Assembly (NCBI GenBank): GCA_017469685.1
Contig: JAFUFW010000054.1
Coordinates: forward strand, 1 to 35,166
Length of the DNA stretch: 35,166 nt
DNA from: Bacteroidaceae bacterium
GTDB lineage: Bacteria > Bacteroidota > Bacteroidia > Bacteroidales > Bacteroidaceae
Reading direction: 5' to 3'
The position numbers were made by a program, and so were the translations under genes. The stretch's first letter is position 1; each line of letters begins with the position of its first letter. Of the stretch, positions 16,451 to 23,761 are shown piece after piece. Below the pieces are notes generated by a model. It did not search any database. It was not told the DNA's origin and worked only from the letters and a program-made list of their open reading frames with translations.

Positions 16451-16487
16451 AATTGTAAGTTTTGAGTAGTTGGTATGTTTATGGCTT

Positions 16488-16495
16488 CAAAGATA
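16488..16495 (-). promoter_or_regulatory. Bacteroidota -7 box for GH78
   Basis: The plus-strand sequence caaagata reads TATCTTTG on the minus strand, 37 bases upstream of the GH78 start. A clear -33 partner was not found. Confidence 0.55.
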
Positions 16496-16500
16496 AGAAA

Positions 16501-16535
16501 AGATTAGAGATTAGGGATAAGAGAATAGAGATTAT
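16501..16535 (+). repeat. Imperfect heptamers (AGATTAG) between GH78 and AICARFT
   Basis: Five heptamer-like units in register: agattag, agattag, ggataag, agaatag, agattat. The reverse complement of the first 12 bases (aatctctaatct) recurs at 16674-16685 just before the AICARFT start. The two thus flank the TTCAAT-rich stretch as inverted arms. Confidence 0.7.
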
Positions 16536-16541
16536 TTCCCT

Positions 16542-16640
16542 TTTCAATGTTCAATTTCTTAATTTTCAATAATCAATTATCAATATTACTTATTTCATTA
16601 TTCAATATTTCAATGTTTCAATTTTTAATATTCAATATTT
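16542..16640 (+). repeat. Degenerate TTCAAT-type heptamer tract
   Basis: AT-rich DNA is built from variants of tttcaat, aatcaat, tatcaat and attcaat, partly in 7-base register. It is a degraded version of the cleaner array at 28026-28110. It occupies the upstream promoter region of the AICARFT gene. Confidence 0.65.
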
Positions 16641-16644
16641 TGCA

Positions 16645-16652
16645 TACCTTTG
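16645..16652 (+). promoter_or_regulatory. Bacteroidota -7 box for AICARFT
   Basis: The sequence tacctttg matches TAnnTTTG and lies 47 bases before the ATG at 16700. This supports that start over in-frame upstream codons, which would lie ahead of the promoter. Confidence 0.65.
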
Positions 16653-16699
16653 CCCACGAAAGAACAAAGCCCAAATCTCTAATCTCTACTCTTAGAAAT

Positions 16700-17884
16700 A
16701 TGAACGAACTACAGCTCAAGTATGGTTGCAACCCCAACCAGAAGCCGTCGCGCATCTTCATGGCCGATGGTAGCGAACTGCCTATTCAGGTGCTCAGTGG
16801 CCGCCCGGGCTACATCAATTTCCTCGACGCTTTCAATGCCTGGCAGCTTGTGAGCGAACTGAAGGCTGCCACGGGGCTGCCAGCTGCCACGTCATTCAAG
16901 CACGTCTCGCCGGCAGGTGCCGCCGTAGGTCTGCCCCTTAGCGATACCCTGCGTAAGATCTATTGGGTTGATGATGTCCCCTTCGAACTCACACCCATCG
17001 CTTCTGCCTACGCCCGTGCCCGTGGTGCTGACCGCATGAGCTCCTACGGCGACTTCATTGCGCTTTCCGATACTTGCGACAGCGCCACTGCCTTGCTTAT
17101 CAAGCGCGAGGTGAGTGATGGCGTCATCGCCCCTGCCTACACCGACGAGGCACTCCAGATATTAAGAGAGAAGCGCAAGGGAACCTACAATGTCATTCAG
17201 ATTGACCACGATTACCACCCTGCCCCCGTTGAGCGCAAGCAGGTGTTCGGCGTCACCTTCGAGCAGGGGCGCAATGAGGTGAACCTCAACGACCCGGCCC
17301 TCTTCGAGAATATCCCTACGCAGAACAAGGACTTTCCCGCAGCCGCTCGCCGCGATCTCGTCATCGCCCTCATCACGCTCAAGTACACTCAGAGCAACAG
17401 CGTCTGCTACGTCAAGGATGGGCAGGCTATAGGCATAGGAGCTGGCCAGCAGAGCCGAATCCATTGCACACGCTTGGCTGGGCAGAAAGCTGACATCTGG
17501 TGGCTGCGCCAGCACCCGAAGGTGATGAGCCTGCCCTTCGTGCCTGGCATCCGCCGTGCCGACCGCGACAATACAATAGATATTTATATAGGCGACGAGT
17601 GCGACGACGTCCTGCGCGAAGGCGCGTGGCAGCAGTTCTTCACCGAACGGCCCGAACCACTCACCCGCGAGGAAAAAGCTGCATGGATAGCACAGAACAC
17701 AGGTGTCTGTCTCGGCTCCGACGCATTCTTCCCCTTCGGCGACAACATCGAGCGCGCCCACAAGAGCGGCGTGCAGTATGTGGCTCAGGCTGGCGGCAGC
17801 GTCCGCGACGACCACGTCATCCAGACCTGCGACCGCAACGGCATTGCCATGGCATTCACGGGCGTAAGATTGTTCCATCACTGA
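16700..17884 (+). CDS. Monofunctional AICAR formyltransferase (PurH C-terminal type)
   Basis: The 394-residue cytoplasmic enzyme of purine synthesis transfers formyl from 10-formyltetrahydrofolate to AICAR, giving FAICAR. Only the transformylase part of PurH is present; the IMP cyclohydrolase domain is absent. The Lys67-His68 pair in SFKHVSPAG is the catalytic motif. Other conserved blocks are ARARGADRMSSYGDF, KYTQSNSVCYVKDGQ, IGIGAGQQSRIHCTRLAG and SDAFFPFGDN, and it ends VRLFHH. These blocks closely resemble animal ATIC, from memory more than typical bacterial PurH. Start chosen at MNELQLKYG: the frame stays open 51 codons upstream, but through promoter and repeat DNA. A bifunctional PurH is presumably elsewhere; this may be an additional copy. 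Confidence 0.92.
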   Translation: MNELQLKYGCNPNQKPSRIFMADGSELPIQVLSGRPGYINFLDAFNAWQLVSELKAATGLPAATSFKHVSPAGAAVGLPLSDTLRKIYWVDDVPFELTPIASAYARARGADRMSSYGDFIALSDTCDSATALLIKREVSDGVIAPAYTDEALQILREKRKGTYNVIQIDHDYHPAPVERKQVFGVTFEQGRNEVNLNDPALFENIPTQNKDFPAAARRDLVIALITLKYTQSNSVCYVKDGQAIGIGAGQQSRIHCTRLAGQKADIWWLRQHPKVMSLPFVPGIRRADRDNTIDIYIGDECDDVLREGAWQQFFTERPEPLTREEKAAWIAQNTGVCLGSDAFFPFGDNIERAHKSGVQYVAQAGGSVRDDHVIQTCDRNGIAMAFTGVRLFHH

Positions 17885-17888
17885 TGGA

Positions 17889-17920
17889 CATATTAACATA
17901 TTAACATATAAGCACATTAA
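17889..17920 (+). repeat. Period-8 repeat after the AICARFT stop
   Basis: The units catattaa, catattaa, catataag, cacattaa follow the TGA at 17882-17884 and fill the spacer to the next gene at 17928. Confidence 0.75.
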
Positions 17921-17927
17921 CCGTTAT

Positions 17928-18137
17928 ATGGGCAATCAATACGGCGGCGATGACATAGACAGCGTCATCCTCAACGGGGTAACCTTCAAGAGCGGTCCTA
18001 AGGGACCGAAGAAGGAAGTGGCTGGCAAGGTGAAGACCAAGGCTAAGAAGAAAAGCTACATCACCGGAGCCCACGGATCTGCGTCGGCAAAGAAGAAGGC
18101 CGACATTCGCCGTGCGCGGGCCAACAGGCATAAGTGA
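17928..18137 (+). CDS. Small basic protein of unknown function
   Basis: The 69-residue product starts MGNQYGGDDIDSVILNGV and becomes very lysine/arginine-rich (KTKAKKKSYITG, then AKKKADIRRARANRHK at the end). There is no signal peptide or membrane segment. The basic tail suggests nucleic-acid or ribosome association, which is an inference from composition only. The gene starts 43 bases after the AICARFT stop, on the same strand, and is followed 13 bases later by a strong terminator, so it is probably the last gene of that transcript. The clean start, stop and terminator placement argue that it is real. I do not recognise the family. Confidence 0.7.
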   Translation: MGNQYGGDDIDSVILNGVTFKSGPKGPKKEVAGKVKTKAKKKSYITGAHGSASAKKKADIRRARANRHK

Positions 18138-18150
18138 TAAACGGACTAAT

Positions 18151-18194
18151 AAAAGCGACCAGATATATCGTTTGATATGTCCGGTCGCTTTTTT
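18151..18194 (+). terminator. Strong intrinsic terminator after the small basic protein
   Basis: The arms aaaagcgacc (18151-18160) and ggtcgctttt pair, with an inner atatatc/gatatgt helix and a gttt loop, ending in a T run. The A-rich 5' side makes it potentially bidirectional, so it may also end minus-strand transcription from the GH76 side. Confidence 0.85.
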
Positions 18195-18232
18195 GTGCTT
18201 CATTCAGCCTCGGATGCTGCCTGTCATCAGTA

Positions 18233-18384
18233 TTACCAATCCCATCGGTGCTCCTTGACGCGGCCGTCGGAAGTGTCGCCATAGCCTTCGTCAGTGGTGA
18301 GGCCGGGTGTGTCAGAGCCTGTGGACAAACTAACGAGCAGGGATGAATCTGTATTGTTTTTTGGCGTAGGTATTACTTATTCAT
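18233..18384 (-). pseudogene. Frameshifted small-peptide gene downstream of GH76
   Basis: On the minus strand an ATG at 18384 begins M-N-K and meets TAA at once. Reading continues in another frame as VIPTPKNNTDSSLLVSLS, then TTDEGYGDTSDGR and a final VKEHRWDW before TAA at 18233. The layout (MNK, VIPTP, LLVSLS, acidic-Trp end) parallels the 62-residue peptide at 19751-19939 (MKKIYTAP..., ending DDDWSD). The start and body are out of frame, so either a small deletion has broken the gene or translation begins at a non-ATG codon (a TTG lies in frame at 18328). It begins 11 bases after the GH76 stop on the same strand. Confidence 0.5.
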
Positions 18385-18395
18385 GGCATACAACG

Positions 18396-19736
18396 TTATT
18401 TGATAAGAACTTTGCCCCCTCCAACAATATAGAATCCTCGCTGTAGTTGGTGTTCTGTAGCGGTGGTTACGTGACGACCAGAGAGGTCGTAGATGTCAGT
18501 ATCGTTAATACTGCTTCCATTCTCTATCAGCGTCGCATCAATCGCATCTTCTTCACCAGGTTCAGTAAGCGCCAACGCCATGCGTGCCACGTTCTCCATG
18601 AGCGATGCTCCGCTGACCATGGCGCCCATCGACGGCACCTGGGTGTCATCTACTGGTTCGCCCCAATAGTAGTTGCAGTACATCCTTGGATACTTATCAT
18701 GCTTGAGGTTATCCCAAAGCGTGTCCGCATTCTTCTGTAGGAATGTCACCATACGCTTGCGGTAAGTCGCTGTGGCTTCATCGTCAAGCACGTAGTTTAC
18801 GAGATAAGGGATAAGCACGGCTTTGAATATACTCTGATCCATGCTCGACCCCTCGTCGCGCAGTAGCCCGTTGTGAATGCAGCGGCCGTTGGTCACGGCG
18901 TAGTTGAGCACTCTGCTTGCCATCGTCATATATGCCCGTTCGCCTGTGAGATGATATAGCCTACGGGTAGCCTCGCCAAACGTGCCTTGGGTGTAGGTCA
19001 ACGGCGGTTCCTCCACGCGCCCGTCGTTGTTGAGTTTAGTCCGCATTATGTTGTCCAGATAGTCGTACAAGTCCTTGGCCGTCTGTAGGTAGGACTCGTC
19101 GCTGTAGCGTTCATATAGCTTAGCAGCCACGAGGCATCCTGGAGCGTTCGTGCAGGCGTTGGGTCCCGAGCCGTCGTCCTTCCAAGGCAGCGAGAAGAAG
19201 CCGTCGCTGCCGCGGCTGCCTCGAGGCAGGATATAGCGGTCGAACACCGTGCGCGCCATGTCGGCGTAAGTCTCCACCTCCAGAGCCTCGCTCATGTGTA
19301 GCAGCGTGAGGCATATCCAGCACATATCGTCGGTGAACTCGTTGTAGAAGCCAGTGTCATCGCCGCTTTTGTGGTACCAATTGTTGGCATGGTTGCGGAA
19401 CCATCGCTCCATAGTGGTCTTATAACTGCTTAAGCGGCTGTCGTCGCTGCCCTTCAGACGTTCGTATGCATAAATGATGACATCCAAAGCGTGCGCTTGC
19501 TGCCAATAGATGGTGCTGGACGCGCTGGAGGCATTTGCATAGGTGCGTGGTATAGCGTAGAATGTGCCCTTGGATGTGTTGAGAAACAGATTCGTCAGCA
19601 CATATTCCAGCGAATCGGCCCGCCCCGAGTAGTCGCGCTCGATAAGCGTAGCCAAAGGGTTGGATTGAGCACGTAGCGGCATCGATGATGCTGCTACGGT
19701 TACAGCGAGGCAGAGGAAATAAAGAATTCTTTTCAT
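18396..19736 (-). CDS. GH76 endo-alpha-1,6-mannanase with C-terminal sorting-like tail
   Basis: The 446-residue secreted enzyme has a signal peptide (MKRILYFLCLAVTVAASSMPLRAQ). The (alpha/alpha)6 barrel carries the paired aspartates of GH76, Asp136-Asp137 in NEFTDDMCW, plus aromatic residues such as WQQAHALD and NYYWGEP expected along the cleft. GH76 cleaves internal alpha-1,6-mannosidic bonds of yeast-type mannan backbones by retention. The end (DIYDLSGRHV...GFYIVGGGKVLIK) resembles the C-terminal sorting domains of Bacteroidota secreted proteins, so the enzyme may be displayed or secreted. It is 14 bases downstream of the 62-residue peptide gene and behind a large binding protein on the same strand, so a three-gene transcript is likely. 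Confidence 0.9.
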   Translation of the reverse strand: MKRILYFLCLAVTVAASSMPLRAQSNPLATLIERDYSGRADSLEYVLTNLFLNTSKGTFYAIPRTYANASSASSTIYWQQAHALDVIIYAYERLKGSDDSRLSSYKTTMERWFRNHANNWYHKSGDDTGFYNEFTDDMCWICLTLLHMSEALEVETYADMARTVFDRYILPRGSRGSDGFFSLPWKDDGSGPNACTNAPGCLVAAKLYERYSDESYLQTAKDLYDYLDNIMRTKLNNDGRVEEPPLTYTQGTFGEATRRLYHLTGERAYMTMASRVLNYAVTNGRCIHNGLLRDEGSSMDQSIFKAVLIPYLVNYVLDDEATATYRKRMVTFLQKNADTLWDNLKHDKYPRMYCNYYWGEPVDDTQVPSMGAMVSGASLMENVARMALALTEPGEEDAIDATLIENGSSINDTDIYDLSGRHVTTATEHQLQRGFYIVGGGKVLIK

Positions 19737-19750
19737 CTGATTAAGTATTC

Positions 19751-19939
19751 TTAGTCGCTCCAGTCGTCATCCCAAATGGAGTGGCTGTTCGTGAAGTTGT
19801 CTCCCCAAAAGTCAACGCGATTCTCTTTAACGAGTCCATCGCTTTCGTCGGCATTGCCGTTTTGGATAGACAAAGCTATTATTTGTTGCGTCTCGATGCT
19901 TTGCAACGTTAGGATTGGGGCTGTGTATATCTTTTTCAT
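19751..19939 (-). CDS. Small 62-residue peptide of a Prevotella-type family
   Basis: The product begins MKKIYTAPILTLQSIETQQI and ends with an acidic aromatic tail (SIWDDDWSD). There is no hydrophobic segment long enough for a membrane helix. Short proteins with an MKK-x-Y-x-x-P start, a conserved Leu/Ser middle and an acidic Trp-rich end are, as I recall them, frequent in Prevotella genomes beside secreted enzymes, with no assigned role. It lies 37 bases after the large binding protein and 14 bases before GH76. A second, frameshifted copy follows GH76. Its function is unknown. Confidence 0.75.
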   Translation of the reverse strand: MKKIYTAPILTLQSIETQQIIALSIQNGNADESDGLVKENRVDFWGDNFTNSHSIWDDDWSD

Positions 19940-19976
19940 AATCTTTGAATTAGAATGTTTGAGGTGTAGTAACCCT

Positions 19977-22900
19977 TTATCTTATTACGACTTTCTTGCC
20001 GTTCACGATGTAGACTCCCTTGCTCGCATCATTGACGCGTTGACCGGCGATGTTGAAGATGACAGCGTCACCTGCTTCGACATTCACGTTCTGTATGCCA
20101 TCAGCGTTATTGCCGAAAATGTAAGCCTTAACACTACCTGAATTGTCGGGCGCTACGAGGTAAGCGCGGTTGGCTCTGATAAAGGGCGAGGCTACGTTGG
20201 TATCTACGAGATAGAAACCAACTTTGCCATCTTGGTTCTGCAGCACGTAGCTGCCATCGGGAGCAGAGATATCTTCGTACGTGCCGACAAGTGCACCTGC
20301 GGTAAGTTCGGCAGGGGCAGTGGTGGGGTAGCCGCTGATCTGGAAGTTGGTGGCTGCATCTGCACTCAGGATGACAGGCGTGTGGGCAGGTACGGCACCA
20401 TCAACAGGAGTCAGAACTATTGTTGTTCCGTCGACTGTTGCGGTGGAAGCCGTCACGCCTTCGGGCATCGTGGCTTCAAACGGAGCTACGAGCGTTGCAT
20501 ACTTGGCATCGGTAATGGCGACATCAATGGTTTGCTTAGAGCCGAGAGACGTGAGGCGGAAGTTGCCGACGACTACCCATGTGCCGTCCTTTGCTCCGTC
20601 GTAGGTCATTTCAACGCCAATTGTAAGTTCGCCGTCTTCACCAACCTCAACAATGGGGGTTACGGCCTTGTATAATCCAGTCTGGAAGTACTGGTTGGCT
20701 TGCCAAGGCCAGCATGCGAACTCGCCGTCTACGCCGTCACGTGTCTCGCCAATGCCAGGCATGTTTCCTGCTTCGCTGGTGACGTTAGGCAGAAGCACTT
20801 CCTGGCGCTCCCCGCTTCCGTTTGTTGCATAAGCCTTTGCCAGCTGGCGCAGTGTCTCGCCGTTTTTAACTTTGGCGGCTTCATTGTCGCTGTTGCCGTC
20901 GCGGAAGAAGCCATAGCAGGTAAGCTGATACTTGCCTGGCGCGAGACCAGTGATTGTCTGGCTCATATTGGCATTAGCCTCAAACCACTCTATAACCATC
21001 CATGGTTCGCGATTGTCGCCTCGTACCTGAGCTCCGATGCCTGTCCATCCACGGTCCCAGTTGTCGTTGCCATCAACTTTTGCCTTGGTGAAGTTTGGAT
21101 TGTTTATCAGGTAGGTGACATCCAGAGGCTTCGTCTCCGATGCCTTCTGCATAGCAGCATTATAGGCCTCGGGCGAAACGAGCATCCACTGAGCGTATGG
21201 GTTGTCCTTATAGTCATTGACATTCCAGTTGCGCTTCTGAATTGCATTCCAGTAGTGAGTATTCTGGTCGCAAACATCTTCGGCGGGATCATAGACGAAG
21301 TGCCAGTTGTAGTTGTCCCACTCGCACATATTGTAAACCTTTTCCTTGCCTTCGACGGGAACGAAAGCGAGCTTGTTCTCGCCATTCTTGTCCCAGTACT
21401 CTTCCTCCCAGTTCATACCATCCCAACCATTGCCGCTGAGGTGGAATACGGGACGGCCTGCGGCACCACTCCATTCTCCGTCAGGACGGAAGTGGATAAG
21501 CATACCCGGGTTGTCGATAGCGATGTGAGTGCCCCAGTCGGCTGTCGTGCTGAAGAAGATTTGAGCACCTACATTATATAAATAGTAGTCGGCCTCTTCG
21601 TTGGCAGGCTCAGAACATTCAATCAAGCTGATGTCAACCTTCTCGATTGCGTTGAGCTTGCGCAGGTTACGAACCAGACGGAGATGAGTTTCGATATCAT
21701 TGTTAATTCCATTTGCGAGGAAGTCTGTCACTGTGGCCGGGATAGCTATGTTCTCCGACTCAGCCAAAGAGATTGTGGCATTCAGAACGGTGACATCAAC
21801 ATCCTTTGCCTTATTCAGTGCAGCCTCAAGCGCATTGGTGGCGTTTGTCATTGCATCAGCATCAGTGCGGCTGACGTTCCTGGCATTAGCAATTTCTGCT
21901 GCTAAGGCCGCAGCAATAGCGCCTGTTGTCTGGCCGTTGAAGTTTTCGGCCTCAGAAATCATATTATCGAGGGCTTCGATGTAGGATGCCAGGTCTTCAA
22001 TGACAACCTCGCCAGCATAAGTCAGTGTGAAGTTGTCTATGAGCATCCAGGCGTTGTTGCCTCCTTCTACCTTGGCACCGACACGAAGCTTACCGTTGGT
22101 CACTTCCACTGTTACTTCGTCTGTCCAGCCTTTGCCTTCGAAGATGTTGGTGGAGAACTCGTTGGTGCCGTTGTAGGCCCATACACCAGATGTAATCTCC
22201 TTGGTGTTTCTGTCGTTAACCCTTTCGGACGTTACAAGTGAATAGACATTAATCATTGGGGTGGCAGCGTCGTTAGCATAGACAACGCCCTTAGTGTTGC
22301 CTGTGGGGTCAGCCAAATATTCGTTGTAGCGGTCGACGTTCATGTCGCCACCGCCTGTCGAAACATAGATAGCCTGAGCCTTGAACTTGTAAACGCCATT
22401 GGGAACATTGATGTCCTGATAGATATCGCGGTTGGAGATGTTCCAAAGTTCCCAAACCTTGTTGCAGTGGTAGAAGCCGTCGCCACCACAGGCATTGCTA
22501 CCATAGTCTCCCATCCAGGTCCTATATGATGTCTCATCTCTGTGGCTGTCGGCCGTGGGGAACGTACCTCCGAGCACGAGCCATGAGCAGTCGTCGCCTT
22601 CTTGCATTGCTGCCAGACGCTGTTCACGACTTACAAGCTGCCAAATATTTCCGTTCTCTGCGATGTCGCCAGGCTCGCTCGTAGCCCAGCCGTTGGCATT
22701 AGCTCCCATAGCTCTGCCGCCAGGCGTGGACAGCGCATAGCAATTGGTTACACCTTCAACATTCACGGGGGTGAATATCCAGTTTGTCACGCCATCGTTT
22801 GTGTCCATATAGAGGTTGCTGCCATTAATGGAGTGATTGTTGCCAAGCTTGGGATTTAGAATAAAGCGACCGCTCTCGTTGCCGGCAAGTAGTTCGATAT

Positions 22901-23546
22901 CACGACCGCGCGGGCCGAGCTCGCCGTGAGAAGTCCAAGAGCCATCTGTGTTTACGTGGTTGTCACCAATCCATTTGCCAGTCTTCACGTTGTAGAGATA
23001 GTACTCTGGGCCAACAGCAGGCGTCACGCCAGCATAAGGTGATGTGAGGCCTGTAATGACAGTAACTTCAGCGATCTTCCAAAACGAATTGGGGCGACCG
23101 CCCAACATGGCGCTGAATCCCTGAACATAGTCAGCATTGTAGTTGGCGCCATAAGTATTGTCGTTTGCAAAATCGTGAGGGTCGCGGTCTGTAGAAGCCA
23201 AACCATAGACATTCTCGCCCTTGGCGGGATCATTGGCGATGTAGATTTCAACAGGATTATCTCCTGTCTTGACGGATACTTCATATTCGCTGGTTTTCTG
23301 CATATACTTGCCAGTAGCTACATTTTTCACGTAATAGCAGCCAACGTTGGCAGTAGCTTCGAACTTCCAGAAGGAATTGTTATTGATGGTTGCCGGTACA
23401 ATATAGCCGTCGCCATTATCCTGCATGAACTTACCAGCGTTGTTGTTGCTTTCAATCGTGTAAGTCTTGCTCGCATCAAATTGCGCGAACATCTGTATCC
23501 CTAAGCAAAGGGATACAATAGAGGTTAAGATTCTTGTTTTTCTCAT
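19977..23546 (-). CDS. Large multidomain secreted binding protein (RICIN-like, jelly-roll and sorting domains)
   Basis: The 1189-residue protein has a signal peptide ending near QMFAQ. Residues about 22-320 hold beta-trefoil-like repeats (YYVKNVATGKYMQ, YYLYNVKTGKWIGD). About 325-515 is a jelly-roll module (IYQDINVPNGVYKFKAQAIY...MLIDNFTLTYAG), and about 520-600 is an alanine-rich, FIVAR-like helical segment. A second trefoil-like part and a second jelly-roll (ANMSQTITGLAPGKYQLTCYG) follow, then a beta-rich region. The C-terminus FNIAGQRVNDASKGVYIVNG resembles a Bacteroidota sorting signal. No catalytic signature was found, so polysaccharide binding or adhesion is the likely job, probably mannan given the GH76 downstream. 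Confidence 0.75.
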   Translation of the reverse strand: MRKTRILTSIVSLCLGIQMFAQFDASKTYTIESNNNAGKFMQDNGDGYIVPATINNNSFWKFEATANVGCYYVKNVATGKYMQKTSEYEVSVKTGDNPVEIYIANDPAKGENVYGLASTDRDPHDFANDNTYGANYNADYVQGFSAMLGGRPNSFWKIAEVTVITGLTSPYAGVTPAVGPEYYLYNVKTGKWIGDNHVNTDGSWTSHGELGPRGRDIELLAGNESGRFILNPKLGNNHSINGSNLYMDTNDGVTNWIFTPVNVEGVTNCYALSTPGGRAMGANANGWATSEPGDIAENGNIWQLVSREQRLAAMQEGDDCSWLVLGGTFPTADSHRDETSYRTWMGDYGSNACGGDGFYHCNKVWELWNISNRDIYQDINVPNGVYKFKAQAIYVSTGGGDMNVDRYNEYLADPTGNTKGVVYANDAATPMINVYSLVTSERVNDRNTKEITSGVWAYNGTNEFSTNIFEGKGWTDEVTVEVTNGKLRVGAKVEGGNNAWMLIDNFTLTYAGEVVIEDLASYIEALDNMISEAENFNGQTTGAIAAALAAEIANARNVSRTDADAMTNATNALEAALNKAKDVDVTVLNATISLAESENIAIPATVTDFLANGINNDIETHLRLVRNLRKLNAIEKVDISLIECSEPANEEADYYLYNVGAQIFFSTTADWGTHIAIDNPGMLIHFRPDGEWSGAAGRPVFHLSGNGWDGMNWEEEYWDKNGENKLAFVPVEGKEKVYNMCEWDNYNWHFVYDPAEDVCDQNTHYWNAIQKRNWNVNDYKDNPYAQWMLVSPEAYNAAMQKASETKPLDVTYLINNPNFTKAKVDGNDNWDRGWTGIGAQVRGDNREPWMVIEWFEANANMSQTITGLAPGKYQLTCYGFFRDGNSDNEAAKVKNGETLRQLAKAYATNGSGERQEVLLPNVTSEAGNMPGIGETRDGVDGEFACWPWQANQYFQTGLYKAVTPIVEVGEDGELTIGVEMTYDGAKDGTWVVVGNFRLTSLGSKQTIDVAITDAKYATLVAPFEATMPEGVTASTATVDGTTIVLTPVDGAVPAHTPVILSADAATNFQISGYPTTAPAELTAGALVGTYEDISAPDGSYVLQNQDGKVGFYLVDTNVASPFIRANRAYLVAPDNSGSVKAYIFGNNADGIQNVNVEAGDAVIFNIAGQRVNDASKGVYIVNGKKVVIR

Positions 23547-23606
23547 TTTTTGTTAGAGTTAATATTCAGTGTCTTATTTTTGACGTAAAATACTCTGTTC
23601 TCGCAA

Positions 23607-23614
23607 CAAAGTTA
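23607..23614 (-). promoter_or_regulatory. Bacteroidota -7 box for the large binding-protein transcript
   Basis: The plus-strand sequence caaagtta reads TAACTTTG on the minus strand, 60 bases upstream of the ATG at 23546. No convincing -33 element was found. Confidence 0.5.
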
Positions 23615-23712
23615 TATAGAAAGGCTGAAGGCTACACTACATTAATTATAAAATATATGCGGACGATGTTCTTTGAACAGTTATTACTCTTTTGTGAATA
23701 ATTTGTTTTATG

Positions 23713-23750
23713 AAAAAGCCCCGCCGACTAAGGATTTGTCGGCGGGGCTT
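23713..23750 (-). terminator. Terminator of the corrinoid operon
   Basis: The perfect 13-base arms aagccccgccgac (23716-23728) and gtcggcggggctt (23738-23750) enclose a 9-base loop. On the minus strand the stem is followed by a T run. It lies 12 bases past the cobyrinate a,c-diamide synthase stop. Confidence 0.9.
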
Positions 23751-23761
23751 GAGTAATGAAA

